NCBI RefSeq assembly: GCF_004217225.1 | Contig: NZ_SHKM01000002.1 | Location: 873,307-937,306, forward strand | DNA from: Azospira oryzae | GTDB lineage: Bacteria > Pseudomonadota > Gammaproteobacteria > Burkholderiales > Rhodocyclaceae | Direction: 5' to 3' | DNA: 64,000 nucleotides | In this document: one piece after another, positions 52,998 to 62,901 of the stretch | How the letters are laid out: every line of letters starts with the position of its first letter | How positions within the stretch are numbered: position 1 is the first letter of the stretch | Notes under the pieces: model-generated | The model's input: only the letters and a program-made list of their open reading frames with translations | Told to the model about the DNA's origin: nothing | Databases searched by the model: none | Made by a program: the position numbers and the translations under genes

Positions 52998-54101
52998 TCA
53001 GGGCAGGGGCGAGAACACCCCTTCGGCCCCTCGCGGCGCACCGCGCCAGAACTGGGGCGGCGCCTGCACCTGGGCGCCCAGCTCGGCGGCGGCATGCCAG
53101 GGCCAGCGCGGGTCGTAGAGCATGGCCCGGGCCACGGCCACCAGGTCTGCATCGCCTTCGGTGACCACGGCCTCGGCCTGCTTGGCTTCGGTGATGAGGC
53201 CGACGCCGATGGTGGGCAGGCCGCTGGCTGCCTTCACCTGGCGGGCGAAGGGCAGCTGGTAGCCGGGGCCCACGGGAATCTTCTGTTCCAGAGAGAGGCC
53301 GCCGCTGGAGACGTGGATGAAATCGGCGCCCCGGGCCTTCAGTTCCTTGGCCAGCGCCACCGTCTCTTCCGGCGTCCATCCGCCTGCCACCCAGTCCGTG
53401 GCGGAGACCCGCATGCCCAGGGCCTTGTGGCGGGGCCACACGGTGCGCACGGCGTCGAACACTTCCAGCACGAAGCGCAGCCGGTTGGCCAGGCTGCCGC
53501 CGTACTCGTCGCTGCGCCGGTTGGTGAGGGGGGAGAGAAACTCGTGCATCAGGTAGCCGTGGGCGGCGTGCAGTTCCACCGCGTCGAAGCCCAGGCGGTC
53601 GGCGCGGCGGGCGGCGTCGGCGAAGGCCTGCACCAGGCGCTTGATGCCGGCCGCGTCCAGGGCCTGGGGCGCCGCATCGCTGGGATCGAAGGGAACGGCC
53701 GAGGGGGCCACGTTGAACCAGCCGCCTTCGCTCAGGGGCAGTTGCTTGCCGCCCAGCCAGGGCGCTGCGCAACCGCCCTTGCGCCCGGCGTGGGCCAGCT
53801 GAATGCCGATGGGCATGGCCGAATACTGGCGGATACCGGCCATGACCCGGGCCCAGCCGCTTTCCGTGGCGTCGTCCCACAGGCCGGGGCAGCGGTCGGA
53901 GATGCGGCCTTCCGGGCTGACGGCGGTGGCTTCGGCGATGAGCAGGCCGGCACCGCTGTGGGAGAGGTTGCCCAGGTGCATCAGGTGCCAGTCGCCGACC
54001 ACGCCGTTGGCGGCGGAGTACTGGCACATGGGGGCGATGACGATGCGGTTGGGCAGGCTCAGGCCGCCCAGGGCGTAGGGGGTGAACAGTTGGCTGGTCA
54101 T
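52998..54101 (-). CDS. NADH:flavin oxidoreductase, Old Yellow Enzyme family (YqjM-like)
   Basis: A 367-residue FMN-dependent ene-reductase. Features: NRIVIAPMCQYSA at the N-terminus (Cys typical of YqjM-type enzymes), WHLMHLGNLSHSGAGLLIAEATAV, QLAHAGRKGG, FDAVELHAAHGYLMHEFLSPLTNRR (substrate His pair region) and VAVARAMLYDPRWPWHAA at the C-terminus. Predicted to reduce activated C=C bonds. It is divergent from a LysR regulator with a 122-bp gap, the usual sign of local control. Confidence 0.93.
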   Translation of the reverse strand: MTSQLFTPYALGGLSLPNRIVIAPMCQYSAANGVVGDWHLMHLGNLSHSGAGLLIAEATAVSPEGRISDRCPGLWDDATESGWARVMAGIRQYSAMPIGIQLAHAGRKGGCAAPWLGGKQLPLSEGGWFNVAPSAVPFDPSDAAPQALDAAGIKRLVQAFADAARRADRLGFDAVELHAAHGYLMHEFLSPLTNRRSDEYGGSLANRLRFVLEVFDAVRTVWPRHKALGMRVSATDWVAGGWTPEETVALAKELKARGADFIHVSSGGLSLEQKIPVGPGYQLPFARQVKAASGLPTIGVGLITEAKQAEAVVTEGDADLVAVARAMLYDPRWPWHAAAELGAQVQAPPQFWRGAPRGAEGVFSPLP

Positions 54102-54166
54102 GGAGAGTCCTCCGGGGAAATTGGGTATACGCCGAGCAGTATCCGTCAGGACTTGAATCCAATAAA

Positions 54167-54185
54167 TGAAAGTGTTTTGATTTCA
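54167..54185. promoter_or_regulatory. Candidate LysR operator in the OYE/LysR divergent gap
   Basis: An inverted repeat TGAAA-N9-TTTCA lies in the AT-rich 122-bp gap between the OYE gene and the LysR gene. LysR regulators bind T-N11-A dyads in such gaps. The gap is the only clearly AT-rich stretch in the region. Confidence 0.45.
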
Positions 54186-54223
54186 CAATTCCAAATATCG
54201 GAACAGAAAGCGGAAGACCCACC

Positions 54224-55138
54224 ATGCTCAACCGCCTGGAAATGCTGCGCCTCTTCGTTGCCGCCGCCGAAGCCAAGAGCTTCAAGGAGGCGGCCCTGCG
54301 CCTGCACGTCTCGCCCCAGGCCGTGACCCGGGCGGTGCAGGAGCTGGAGGAACACCTGGGGGAGCTGCTCTTCCACCGCAACACCCGGGCCAACCGCATC
54401 ACCGATTTCGGAGCCCGTCTGGCGGCGGAGGCCCGCGGCGCCGTGCAGGGCGTCGATGCCCTGTTCCAGCGCGCCAGCCCCCTGCCGGACAACGAGCTCG
54501 CCGGCCTGGTGCGCCTCACCGCGCCCAAGGCCCTGGGCCAGCATTTCGTCATGCCCCTGCTGGCCGAACTGGGCCGCGAATTCCCCGGCCTGCGCCTGGA
54601 CCTGCGCCTCTCGGACCGGCCGGCGGACGTGGTGGACGAGCAGATCGACATCGGCGTGCGGGTGGGATTTCTGCGGGATAGCCGCTTCGTTGCTCGGGCC
54701 GTGGCCAAGGTGCATTTCCACACCGTGGCCAGCCCGGCCCTGCTTGATGCCGTGGGCGAGCCCCGCACCCTGGAGGACCTGCAGCAGCGGCCGGTGACGG
54801 TGGTGATGGACCCGGCCACGGGCAAGCCCTGGCCCTGGTTCCTCAAGGACGGGGAGGAGTGGCAGCCCCAGACCTGGGCTTTCGCCACCGACGAGACCCT
54901 GGCCGAGTTCGCCGCGGTGCGGGCCGGCCTGGGCTTCGGCCAGGTGGTGAGCCTGCTCACCATTCCCCTGCTGCGCAGCGGCGAGCTGCGGCGGGTGCTG
55001 CCGCAGCAGGAGCCGGACCCGTGGAATCTCTACGTCTATCGGCCCCAGCGGGGCCCGGTGGCGGCCCGCATCCGCCTGGTGTTCGACCGGCTGGTGGAAT
55101 TCTTCGCCGACCGGGAACGCTTTCCCGAGGAACCCTGA
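54224..55138 (+). CDS. LysR family transcriptional regulator
   Basis: A 304-residue regulator with an N-terminal winged helix-turn-helix (about 1-60; MLRLFVAAAEAKSFKEAALRL, SPQAVTRAVQELEEHLG) and a periplasmic-binding-like effector domain (about 90-295; GLVRLTAPKALGQHFVMPLL, IGVRVGFLRDS). It is of the CrgA/DmlR-like subgroup by its RLTAPKALG pattern. Probably controls the divergent OYE gene and itself. Confidence 0.92.
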   Translation: MLNRLEMLRLFVAAAEAKSFKEAALRLHVSPQAVTRAVQELEEHLGELLFHRNTRANRITDFGARLAAEARGAVQGVDALFQRASPLPDNELAGLVRLTAPKALGQHFVMPLLAELGREFPGLRLDLRLSDRPADVVDEQIDIGVRVGFLRDSRFVARAVAKVHFHTVASPALLDAVGEPRTLEDLQQRPVTVVMDPATGKPWPWFLKDGEEWQPQTWAFATDETLAEFAAVRAGLGFGQVVSLLTIPLLRSGELRRVLPQQEPDPWNLYVYRPQRGPVAARIRLVFDRLVEFFADRERFPEEP

Positions 55139-55144
55139 GGGCCG

Positions 55145-55420
55145 TCAGGCGCCCGGGTGGGTGGCCTGTTCCAGCCGGGTGAGCCAGGCCAGGGCCTCGC
55201 CCTGGCTGGCGCCGCACATTTCCGGCGAAGGTTGCAGGCCGCCGCAGACGGCGGGCCGCTCCGGCCGGCCGAAGATGGCGCAGCGGTTGTCTTCCAGCAG
55301 CTGGATGCAGCGCACCCCCGCCGGCTTGCCATCCGGCATGCCGGGTATGGGGGAGGAGATGGAGGGGGCGATGCAACAGGCGCCGCAGCCCGGGCGGCAT
55401 TCCAGGACTGTCTGGCTCAC
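55145..55420 (-). CDS. YkgJ family cysteine cluster protein
   Basis: A 91-residue protein with eight Cys, including the YkgJ/CxxxCxxC-type start [15 protein letters not shown] and [23 protein letters not shown]. Such clusters bind zinc or Fe-S. The start GTG at 55420 overlaps the phosphoketolase stop (GTGA), so it is likely translated only with that gene. Longer in-frame starts upstream have no homology. Function of the family is not established. Confidence 0.8.
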   Translation of the reverse strand: MSQTVLECRPGCGACCIAPSISSPIPGMPDGKPAGVRCIQLLEDNRCAIFGRPERPAVCGGLQPSPEMCGASQGEALAWLTRLEQATHPGA

Positions 55421-57837
55421 GGCTGGCCGCCCCAGGTCCAGGTGTTGATCTCCTCCGGGTCCACCCCGTGGCGGTGGGCATGGGCCCGGCATTGCTGCTG
55501 CTTCTGCTCCAGGGCCTGCTTGACGTGGGCGCCGGCCACGGCCAGGCGCGGCACCCGGTCGATGACGTCGATGGCCAGGGAGTAGCGGTCGATCTGGTTG
55601 TCCATGGCCAGTTCCAGGGGGGTGCAGATGCTGCCCCGCTCCTTGTAGCCGCGCACGTGCAGATTGGCGTGGTTGGGGCGGCGGTAGGCGAGGCGGTGGA
55701 TCAGCCAGGGGTAGCCGTGGAAGTTGAAGACGATGGGCTTGTCGGCGGTGAACAGGCCGGTCCAGTCCCGGTCGCTGATGCCGTGGGGGTGCTCCTCCGG
55801 CGGCGTCAGGGTGAACAGGTCCACCACGTTCACGAAGCGCAGCTTGAGGTCGGGGAAGTGGCGGTAGAGCAGTTCCGCCGCCGCCAGGGCCTCCTGGGTG
55901 GCCACATCGCCGCAGCTGGCCAACACCACCTCCGGCTCGGTGCCCGCCTCGTCATCGCTGCTGGCCCAGTCCCACAGGCCGATGCCCCGGGCGCAGTGCA
56001 GGGCGGCGGCTTCCGCGTCCAGGTACTGCAGGTGGGCCTGCTTGTCGGCGACGATGACGTTGATGACGTCCGTTTCCCCCAGGCAGCGGTCGGCCACCGC
56101 CAGCAGGCAGTTGGCGTCCGGCGGCAGGTAGATGCGGGTCACTGCCGGGCTCTTGTTCACCACCAGGTCGAGGAAGCCCGGGTCCTGGTGGGTGAAGCCG
56201 TTGTGGTCCTGGCGCCACACGGTGGAGGTGATGAGCAGGTTGAGGGCTCCCACCGGCGCCCGCCAGGGCACGTCCCGGCACATCTCCAGCCACTTGGCGT
56301 GCTGGTTGAACATGGAGTCGATGACGTGGGCGAAGGCTTCGTAGGTGGACAGGAGGCCGTAGCGACCGGTCAGCAGGTAGCCTTCGAGCCAGCCTTCCAG
56401 GGTGTGTTCCGAGAGCATTTCCATGACCCGGCCGTCGGCAGCGAGATGGCCGCCGTCCGCGTCCTCGGGGCGGGATTCCCCCAGCCAGGCCTTGCCGGTG
56501 ACTTCGAAGACGGCGCCCAGCTTGTTGGAGGCGGTTTCGTCCGGGCCGAAGAGGCGGAAATTGCTGGGGTTCTTTTGCATGATCTGCCCCAGGTGGCGGC
56601 CCAGGGGATCGGTGTTGCTGTGGCGGCGGCTGCCCGGGGCGGCGAAGGTGACCGCCTGTTGGCGCCAGTCGGGCCGGTCCAGGGGCAGGCGCAGCAGGCC
56701 GCCGTTGGCGTGGGGGTTGGCCCCCAGGCGACGGCGGCCCCGGGGGGCGAAGTCCTGCAGCAGGGGCGCCGGTTCGCCGTCCTCGGTGAACAGTTCCTGC
56801 GGCCGGTAGGACTGCAGCCATTCCTGCAGCAGGCGGCGGTTTTCTTCGTTGTTACGCGGATCGGCCAGGGGCACCTGGTGGGCCCGCCAGGTGCCTTCCA
56901 CCTGATGGCCGTCGGCCTGCTTCGGTCCGGTCCAGCCCTTGGGCGAGACGAGCACGATCATGGGCCAGCGGGGCCGCTGCAAGGGGCCCTTGCCGCTGCG
57001 GGCCGCCTGCTGGATGGCCCGGATCTCCTCCAGGCATTCGTCCATGGCCGCCGCCATGGCCCGGTGCATGGCCGCCGGCTCATGGCCTTCGACGATCTTC
57101 GGGGCCCAGCCGTAGCCGGTAAACAGGGCCAGCAGTTCCTCCCGGGGGATGCGGGCCAGGATGGTGGGGTTGGCGATCTTGTAGCCGTTGAGGTGCAGGA
57201 TGGGCAGCACCGCTCCGTCCCGGGCCGGGTTGAGGAATTTGTTGGAGTGCCAGGCGGTGGCCAGGGGGCCGGTCTCGGCCTCGCCGTCGCCCACCATCAC
57301 CGTCACCAGCAGCTCCGGGTTGTCGAAGGCGGCGCCGAAGGCGTGGGAGAGGCTGTAGCCCAGCTCGCCCCCTTCGTGGATGGAGCCCGGCACTTCCGGC
57401 GTGCAATGGCTGCCCAGACCGCCGGGGAAGGAGAAGTCGCGGCAGAAGCGGGTCAGGCCGGCCAGGCCCCAGCCCCGTTGCGGCTGGCGGTCGCCCAGGC
57501 TGCCTTCGAGCCAGGCCGGGCCCAGGATGCCGGGGGCGCCGTGGCCCGGGCCGGCGAGGAAGATGGCGTCCAGGTCGTGGTGGCGGATGAGCCGGGTCAG
57601 GTGGGCGTAGGCGAAGGCCAGGCCCGGGCTGGCGCCCCAGTGGCCGAGGGGCCGCTGCTTGATGTGCTCCGGCGCCAGGGGCTGGCGCAGCAGGGGGTTG
57701 TCCTGCAGGTAGATCATGGCCCCGGCCAGGTAGTTGGCGGCGCGCCAGAAGGCGTCCAGCTGCTGCAGTTCGGCGTCGTCGATGGCGACGGTGGCGCGGG
57801 GCGGGGTGGGGGCGGCGGAGGCAGGCATGGCGGACAT
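55417..57837 (-). CDS. xfp: Phosphoketolase (xylulose 5-phosphate/fructose 6-phosphate)
   Basis: TPP-dependent enzyme that splits xylulose-5-P (and often fructose-6-P) with phosphate to acetyl-P. About 806 residues. Key segments: [36 protein letters not shown], a TPP motif [32 protein letters not shown], and [25 protein letters not shown] and [13 protein letters not shown] follow. Start is uncertain: ATG 57837, 57828 or 57858 all fit; 57837 is used. It is followed by the overlapping YkgJ gene. No acetate kinase is adjacent. Confidence 0.93.
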   Translation of the reverse strand: MSAMPASAAPTPPRATVAIDDAELQQLDAFWRAANYLAGAMIYLQDNPLLRQPLAPEHIKQRPLGHWGASPGLAFAYAHLTRLIRHHDLDAIFLAGPGHGAPGILGPAWLEGSLGDRQPQRGWGLAGLTRFCRDFSFPGGLGSHCTPEVPGSIHEGGELGYSLSHAFGAAFDNPELLVTVMVGDGEAETGPLATAWHSNKFLNPARDGAVLPILHLNGYKIANPTILARIPREELLALFTGYGWAPKIVEGHEPAAMHRAMAAAMDECLEEIRAIQQAARSGKGPLQRPRWPMIVLVSPKGWTGPKQADGHQVEGTWRAHQVPLADPRNNEENRRLLQEWLQSYRPQELFTEDGEPAPLLQDFAPRGRRRLGANPHANGGLLRLPLDRPDWRQQAVTFAAPGSRRHSNTDPLGRHLGQIMQKNPSNFRLFGPDETASNKLGAVFEVTGKAWLGESRPEDADGGHLAADGRVMEMLSEHTLEGWLEGYLLTGRYGLLSTYEAFAHVIDSMFNQHAKWLEMCRDVPWRAPVGALNLLITSTVWRQDHNGFTHQDPGFLDLVVNKSPAVTRIYLPPDANCLLAVADRCLGETDVINVIVADKQAHLQYLDAEAAALHCARGIGLWDWASSDDEAGTEPEVVLASCGDVATQEALAAAELLYRHFPDLKLRFVNVVDLFTLTPPEEHPHGISDRDWTGLFTADKPIVFNFHGYPWLIHRLAYRRPNHANLHVRGYKERGSICTPLELAMDNQIDRYSLAIDVIDRVPRLAVAGAHVKQALEQKQQQCRAHAHRHGVDPEEINTWTWGGQP

Positions 57838-57996
57838 GAGCAAGGGCAATGGCGCCATGGTAGGCCATTGGCGTCCCGGCTTACAGTCCGGGCCTTGCCG
57901 GGCGCGGTCCGCCGGGCGGGGAAGGCGGGTAATCGTCATGCCGATTTGTTAGCATAGCCGTCGGATGCGGTACGGCCCGGCACTGCGTCTTTTCGT

Positions 57997-58032
57997 TTCG
58001 AGCACCGCTTCGACCACCGTTTCGACCACGCT
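57997..58032. repeat. Three 12-bp tandem repeats upstream of the AI-2E permease
   Basis: Three units of TTCGASCACCGY-type sequence (57997-58008, 58009-58020, 58021-58032) with two to three mismatches lie 19 bp before the ATG. They sit in the 213-bp gap with phosphoketolase, which otherwise shows no clear site. Confidence 0.65.
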
Positions 58033-58050
58033 TTCCTGGAAATCCTGTCC

Positions 58051-59109
58051 ATGCAGCCCTTCCGTTCTGACCGCATCCTCGGTTTTGCCGCCCTGGGTTT
58101 CCTCATCGTCGGTTGCTTCCTGGTGCTGCGCCCCTTCCTTTCCGCCGTGCTCTGGGCGGCGATCCTGGCCACCACGGTGTGGCCGGTGTTCCACTGGGTG
58201 GACCAGCGCCTGCCGGGCTGGCGCAACACCTCGGCCCTGCTTACCACCCTGGCCACCGCCCTGGTGCTGGTGGCCCCCTTCATCGTGGTGGCGGTGGGCC
58301 TGGGTAGCAACGTGGCGGAACTGGCCGCCGCCACCCGCACCCTGCTGGAGGGCGGCCTGCCCGACGCGCCCCAGTGGCTGCAGGACATCCCCTTCGTCGG
58401 CGAACGCCTGCATGCTTACTGGCAGGGCTTCGCCCACAACGGCCAGCGCCTGGTGGCGGAACTGGGCCAGCTGGTGGAACCGGCCAAGGGCCTGGTGCTG
58501 AACGGCAGCCGGGCCATCGGCATGGGGGTCTTCCACCTCATGCTGTCGGTGCTGATCGTCTTCTTCCTCTTCCGCGACGGCGAGGCCGTCACCGCCCACC
58601 TCACCGCCGTGCTGGAGCGACTGGCCGGGGCCCGGGGGCGGCGCCTGCTGCACCTGGCCCACGGCACCGTGGGCGGCGTGGTGTACGGCATCATCGGCAC
58701 CGCCCTGGCCCAGGGGGTCCTGGCCGGCATCGGCTTCGCCGTGGCCGGGGTGCCCGGCGCCCTGCTGCTGGGCCTGGCCACCTTCTTCCTTTCCGCCGTG
58801 CCCGTGGGTCCGCCCCTGATCTGGGGGCCGGCCGCCTTCTGGCTGTTCCAGCAGGGGGAGCTGGGCTGGGCCATTTTCGTCGCCGCCTGGGGCTTCTTCG
58901 TCGTCAGCACCGTGGACAACGTGCTCAAGCCCCTCATCATCAGCCGCGGCGCCAGCCTGCCCTTCATCCTGGTGCTGCTGGGGGTCCTCGGCGGCGTTCT
59001 CGCCTTCGGCTTCATCGGCGTCTTCCTCGGTCCCACCCTGCTGGCGGTGGGCTACCGGCTGATGACCGAATGGACCGCCGGTCTGGCGGAAGGCATGCCC
59101 CGGGAATGA
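58051..59109 (+). CDS. AI-2E family transporter (PerM-like)
   Basis: A 352-residue polytopic membrane protein with about eight helices and a large extracytoplasmic loop (about 85-145). Family motifs: RPFLSAVLWAAILATTVWPV, a VYGIIGTALAQGVLAGIGF helix, PLIWGPAAFWL, and VSTVDNVLKPLIISRG. Members include AI-2 exporters, Na+/H+ antiporters and unknown permeases; the substrate cannot be inferred. The ATG follows an in-frame stop upstream at 57955, so no earlier ATG/GTG/TTG start exists. Confidence 0.86.
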   Translation: MQPFRSDRILGFAALGFLIVGCFLVLRPFLSAVLWAAILATTVWPVFHWVDQRLPGWRNTSALLTTLATALVLVAPFIVVAVGLGSNVAELAAATRTLLEGGLPDAPQWLQDIPFVGERLHAYWQGFAHNGQRLVAELGQLVEPAKGLVLNGSRAIGMGVFHLMLSVLIVFFLFRDGEAVTAHLTAVLERLAGARGRRLLHLAHGTVGGVVYGIIGTALAQGVLAGIGFAVAGVPGALLLGLATFFLSAVPVGPPLIWGPAAFWLFQQGELGWAIFVAAWGFFVVSTVDNVLKPLIISRGASLPFILVLLGVLGGVLAFGFIGVFLGPTLLAVGYRLMTEWTAGLAEGMPRE

Positions 59110-59136
59110 AAAACGGCGGCCTGATGGCCGCCGTTT
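59109..59136. terminator. Terminator between AI-2E gene and thiC
   Basis: An 11-bp perfect stem (AAACGGCGGCC with GGCCGCCGTTT) and a TGAT loop, with a five-T run on the minus side. It mainly suits the end of thiC. Confidence 0.75.
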
Positions 59137-59159
59137 CCGGGTGAGTTGCCTCCGCTGCC

Positions 59160-61139
<1,980 letters not shown>

Positions 61140-61193
61140 TCAGGCAAAGGTGCAAGGAGGGGCGGGGGAGGGCGCAAGAGGCGGCCCGGCGAC

Positions 61194-61285
61194 GCTTTCC
61201 CTACGACGGCATTACCCGTACAGGTCATAAGGGTATTTCTCAGCCGGAAGCCAGTATTTCCAAGGCTTTCAGGCACCCCCAAGGT
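61194..61285 (-). promoter_or_regulatory. TPP riboswitch (THI element) controlling thiC
   Basis: Read on the minus strand, conserved THI-box blocks appear in order: GGGGGTGCC near the 5' end, CTGAGAAATACCC, the ACCTGTACGGGTAATGCC segment (usual ACCTGATCTGGATAATGCC) and GTCGTAGGGAAAG at the 3' end. The CUGAGA pyrimidine sensor and the GGGUAAUGCC block are both clear. It ends 117 bases before the thiC start, leaving room for a switching hairpin or a ribosome-site sequestering structure. Confidence 0.95.
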
Positions 61286-61293
61286 ACGGGCGC

Positions 61294-61322
61294 AAGTTAC
61301 TGGAAAGCCTGGGAAAATGCAA
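61294..61322 (-). promoter_or_regulatory. Sigma-70-like promoter of thiC
   Basis: On the minus strand, TTGCAT (61322-61317) and TAACTT (61299-61294) are separated by exactly 17 bp. Transcription would start just before the TPP riboswitch. This is the best -35/-10 pair seen in the window. Confidence 0.7.
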
Positions 61323-61406
61323 GAAAAGCCGAGCCGGGCCTAAAGTTTTTCTTTTGCCATCCGTCAGAGTAACGTTAGCCCAAAATAACGAGCAGAGAGA
61401 CGCGCC

Positions 61407-62843
61407 ATGCCCGCCCTCGAGACAAATTCCATTTCCGCCCCCGCCTCCCTGACCCGGGGAGCGCTGACTTCGGCCCTGCTGCTGACGGCCGGCCTGCTGC
61501 AGGCCGCCCCGAGCGCGGCGCCGACCAAGGTGGGCGACGACGGCCGCACCTGGCAGGCCATCTCCACCGAGCCCGGCAAGCGCATCGAGGTGGACCGGGC
61601 CAGCATCAAGCGGGACGAGTCGGGCAAGGTTTCGGCCTGGGGCCGCATCGTCCTGGAGAAGGACCTGCCCGACGCCCAGAGCGCCAGCAATTACCGCAGC
61701 ATCGAGGCCCTGGGCCGTTACGACTGCAGCAACCGCACCTACGCCACCCTGAAGCGGGTCTATGTGAAGGCCAGCGGCGAACTGCTGCGGGAAGAGGAAA
61801 TCAAGGTGGCCACCGACATGCCGGTGCGCGCCAACACCCTGGACGACAAGCTGCTGCGGGACATCTGCCGGCCCACCACGGCGGCGGACATGCGCAAGCT
61901 GACCCAGGCTACCGTGGCCAAGGCCAATGTGGCGGCCGAGGAGCTGAAGAAGGCCAACGAGGAGATGGTGAAGAAGGCGGTGCAACGGGAATCCACCCAG
62001 GCGCCGACCCCGGTGAAGAGCCTGGAGCACATGGAAATCCAGAAGCCCCAGGCAGCACCGGCCTACGCCCCGCGTCCGGCGCCCTACACGGCGGCGGCAC
62101 CCCGGGCGGCCAAGCCCCGCCCCGCTGCCAAGCCGGAGGGGCTGGAGGGGGCCGAGCAGCACCACGCCATCCACTGGTCCTACGAAGGGGAAGGCGGGCC
62201 GGACTTCTGGGGCCGCCTCAAGCCCGATTTCGCCACCTGCGACAAGGGCCGGCGCCAGTCGCCCATCGACATCTGGGACGGCATCCGCGTCGATCTGCCG
62301 CCCATCGAGTTTTCCTACCGGCCCACCCGCTTCCGCCTGGTGGACAACGGCCACACCCTGCAGGCCTCCTTCGGCCACGGCAGCCTGACCCATCTGGGCA
62401 AGACCTACGACCTGGTCCAGGTGCACTTCCACCGGCCCTCGGAAGAGCGGGTGAACGGCAAGGCCTTCGACATGGTGGCCCACATGGTGCACCGCTCCGA
62501 CGACAACCAGCTGGCGGTGGTGGCGGTGCTGCTGGAGAAGGGCGCCCAGGAACACCCGGTGATCCAGACCCTGTGGAACTACATTCCCCTGGAGAAGAAC
62601 CAGGAAGTGCTGCCGCCCGACGCGGCGGTGGACCTCAACCAGCTGCTGCCGGAAAAGCGCGGCTACTACACCTACATGGGTTCCCTCACCACGCCGCCCT
62701 GCAGCGAAGGCGTGCTGTGGCTGGTGATGCAGCAGCCGGTGCAGGTTTCGGCCCAGCAGATCGCCATCTTCTCCCGCCTCTACCGCAACAACGCCCGCCC
62801 GGTGCAGCCCTCCAACGGCCGCCTGATCAAGGAATCGCGCTAA
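61407..62843 (+). CDS. Two-domain periplasmic alpha-carbonic anhydrase with N-terminal Adhesin_E-like domain
   Basis: A 478-residue exported protein. A signal-like N-terminus (residues 15-36) is followed by an approx. 110-residue domain (TWQAISTEPGKRIEVDRASI, RYDCSNRTYATLKRVYV) resembling the surface-adhesin E fold. Next come a helical stretch and a Pro/Ala-rich linker (about 200-245). The C-terminal alpha-carbonic anhydrase (about 250-475) has Zn ligands His340, His342 and His359 (QVHFHRPSEE, AHMVHR), the substrate loop SLTTPPCSEGV, and RQSPIDI. It should hydrate CO2 in the periplasm. The extra N-terminal half is unusual for bacterial alpha enzymes, which are usually about 250 residues. Confidence 0.88.
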   Translation: MPALETNSISAPASLTRGALTSALLLTAGLLQAAPSAAPTKVGDDGRTWQAISTEPGKRIEVDRASIKRDESGKVSAWGRIVLEKDLPDAQSASNYRSIEALGRYDCSNRTYATLKRVYVKASGELLREEEIKVATDMPVRANTLDDKLLRDICRPTTAADMRKLTQATVAKANVAAEELKKANEEMVKKAVQRESTQAPTPVKSLEHMEIQKPQAAPAYAPRPAPYTAAAPRAAKPRPAAKPEGLEGAEQHHAIHWSYEGEGGPDFWGRLKPDFATCDKGRRQSPIDIWDGIRVDLPPIEFSYRPTRFRLVDNGHTLQASFGHGSLTHLGKTYDLVQVHFHRPSEERVNGKAFDMVAHMVHRSDDNQLAVVAVLLEKGAQEHPVIQTLWNYIPLEKNQEVLPPDAAVDLNQLLPEKRGYYTYMGSLTTPPCSEGVLWLVMQQPVQVSAQQIAIFSRLYRNNARPVQPSNGRLIKESR

Positions 62844-62870
62844 GCGCCGGTTTCTTCATGGATGTTTGAC

Positions 62871-62896
62871 CGCCGGGCGCCTGAGGGCGCCCGGCG
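62871..62896. terminator. Hairpin between carbonic anhydrase and MocR-type gene
   Basis: An 11-bp perfect stem (CGCCGGGCGCC with GGCGCCCGGCG) and TGAG loop lie between convergent genes. A T-run is weak (TCGTTT) on the plus side, so efficiency is uncertain. Confidence 0.65.
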
Positions 62897-62901
62897 TCGT
62901 T

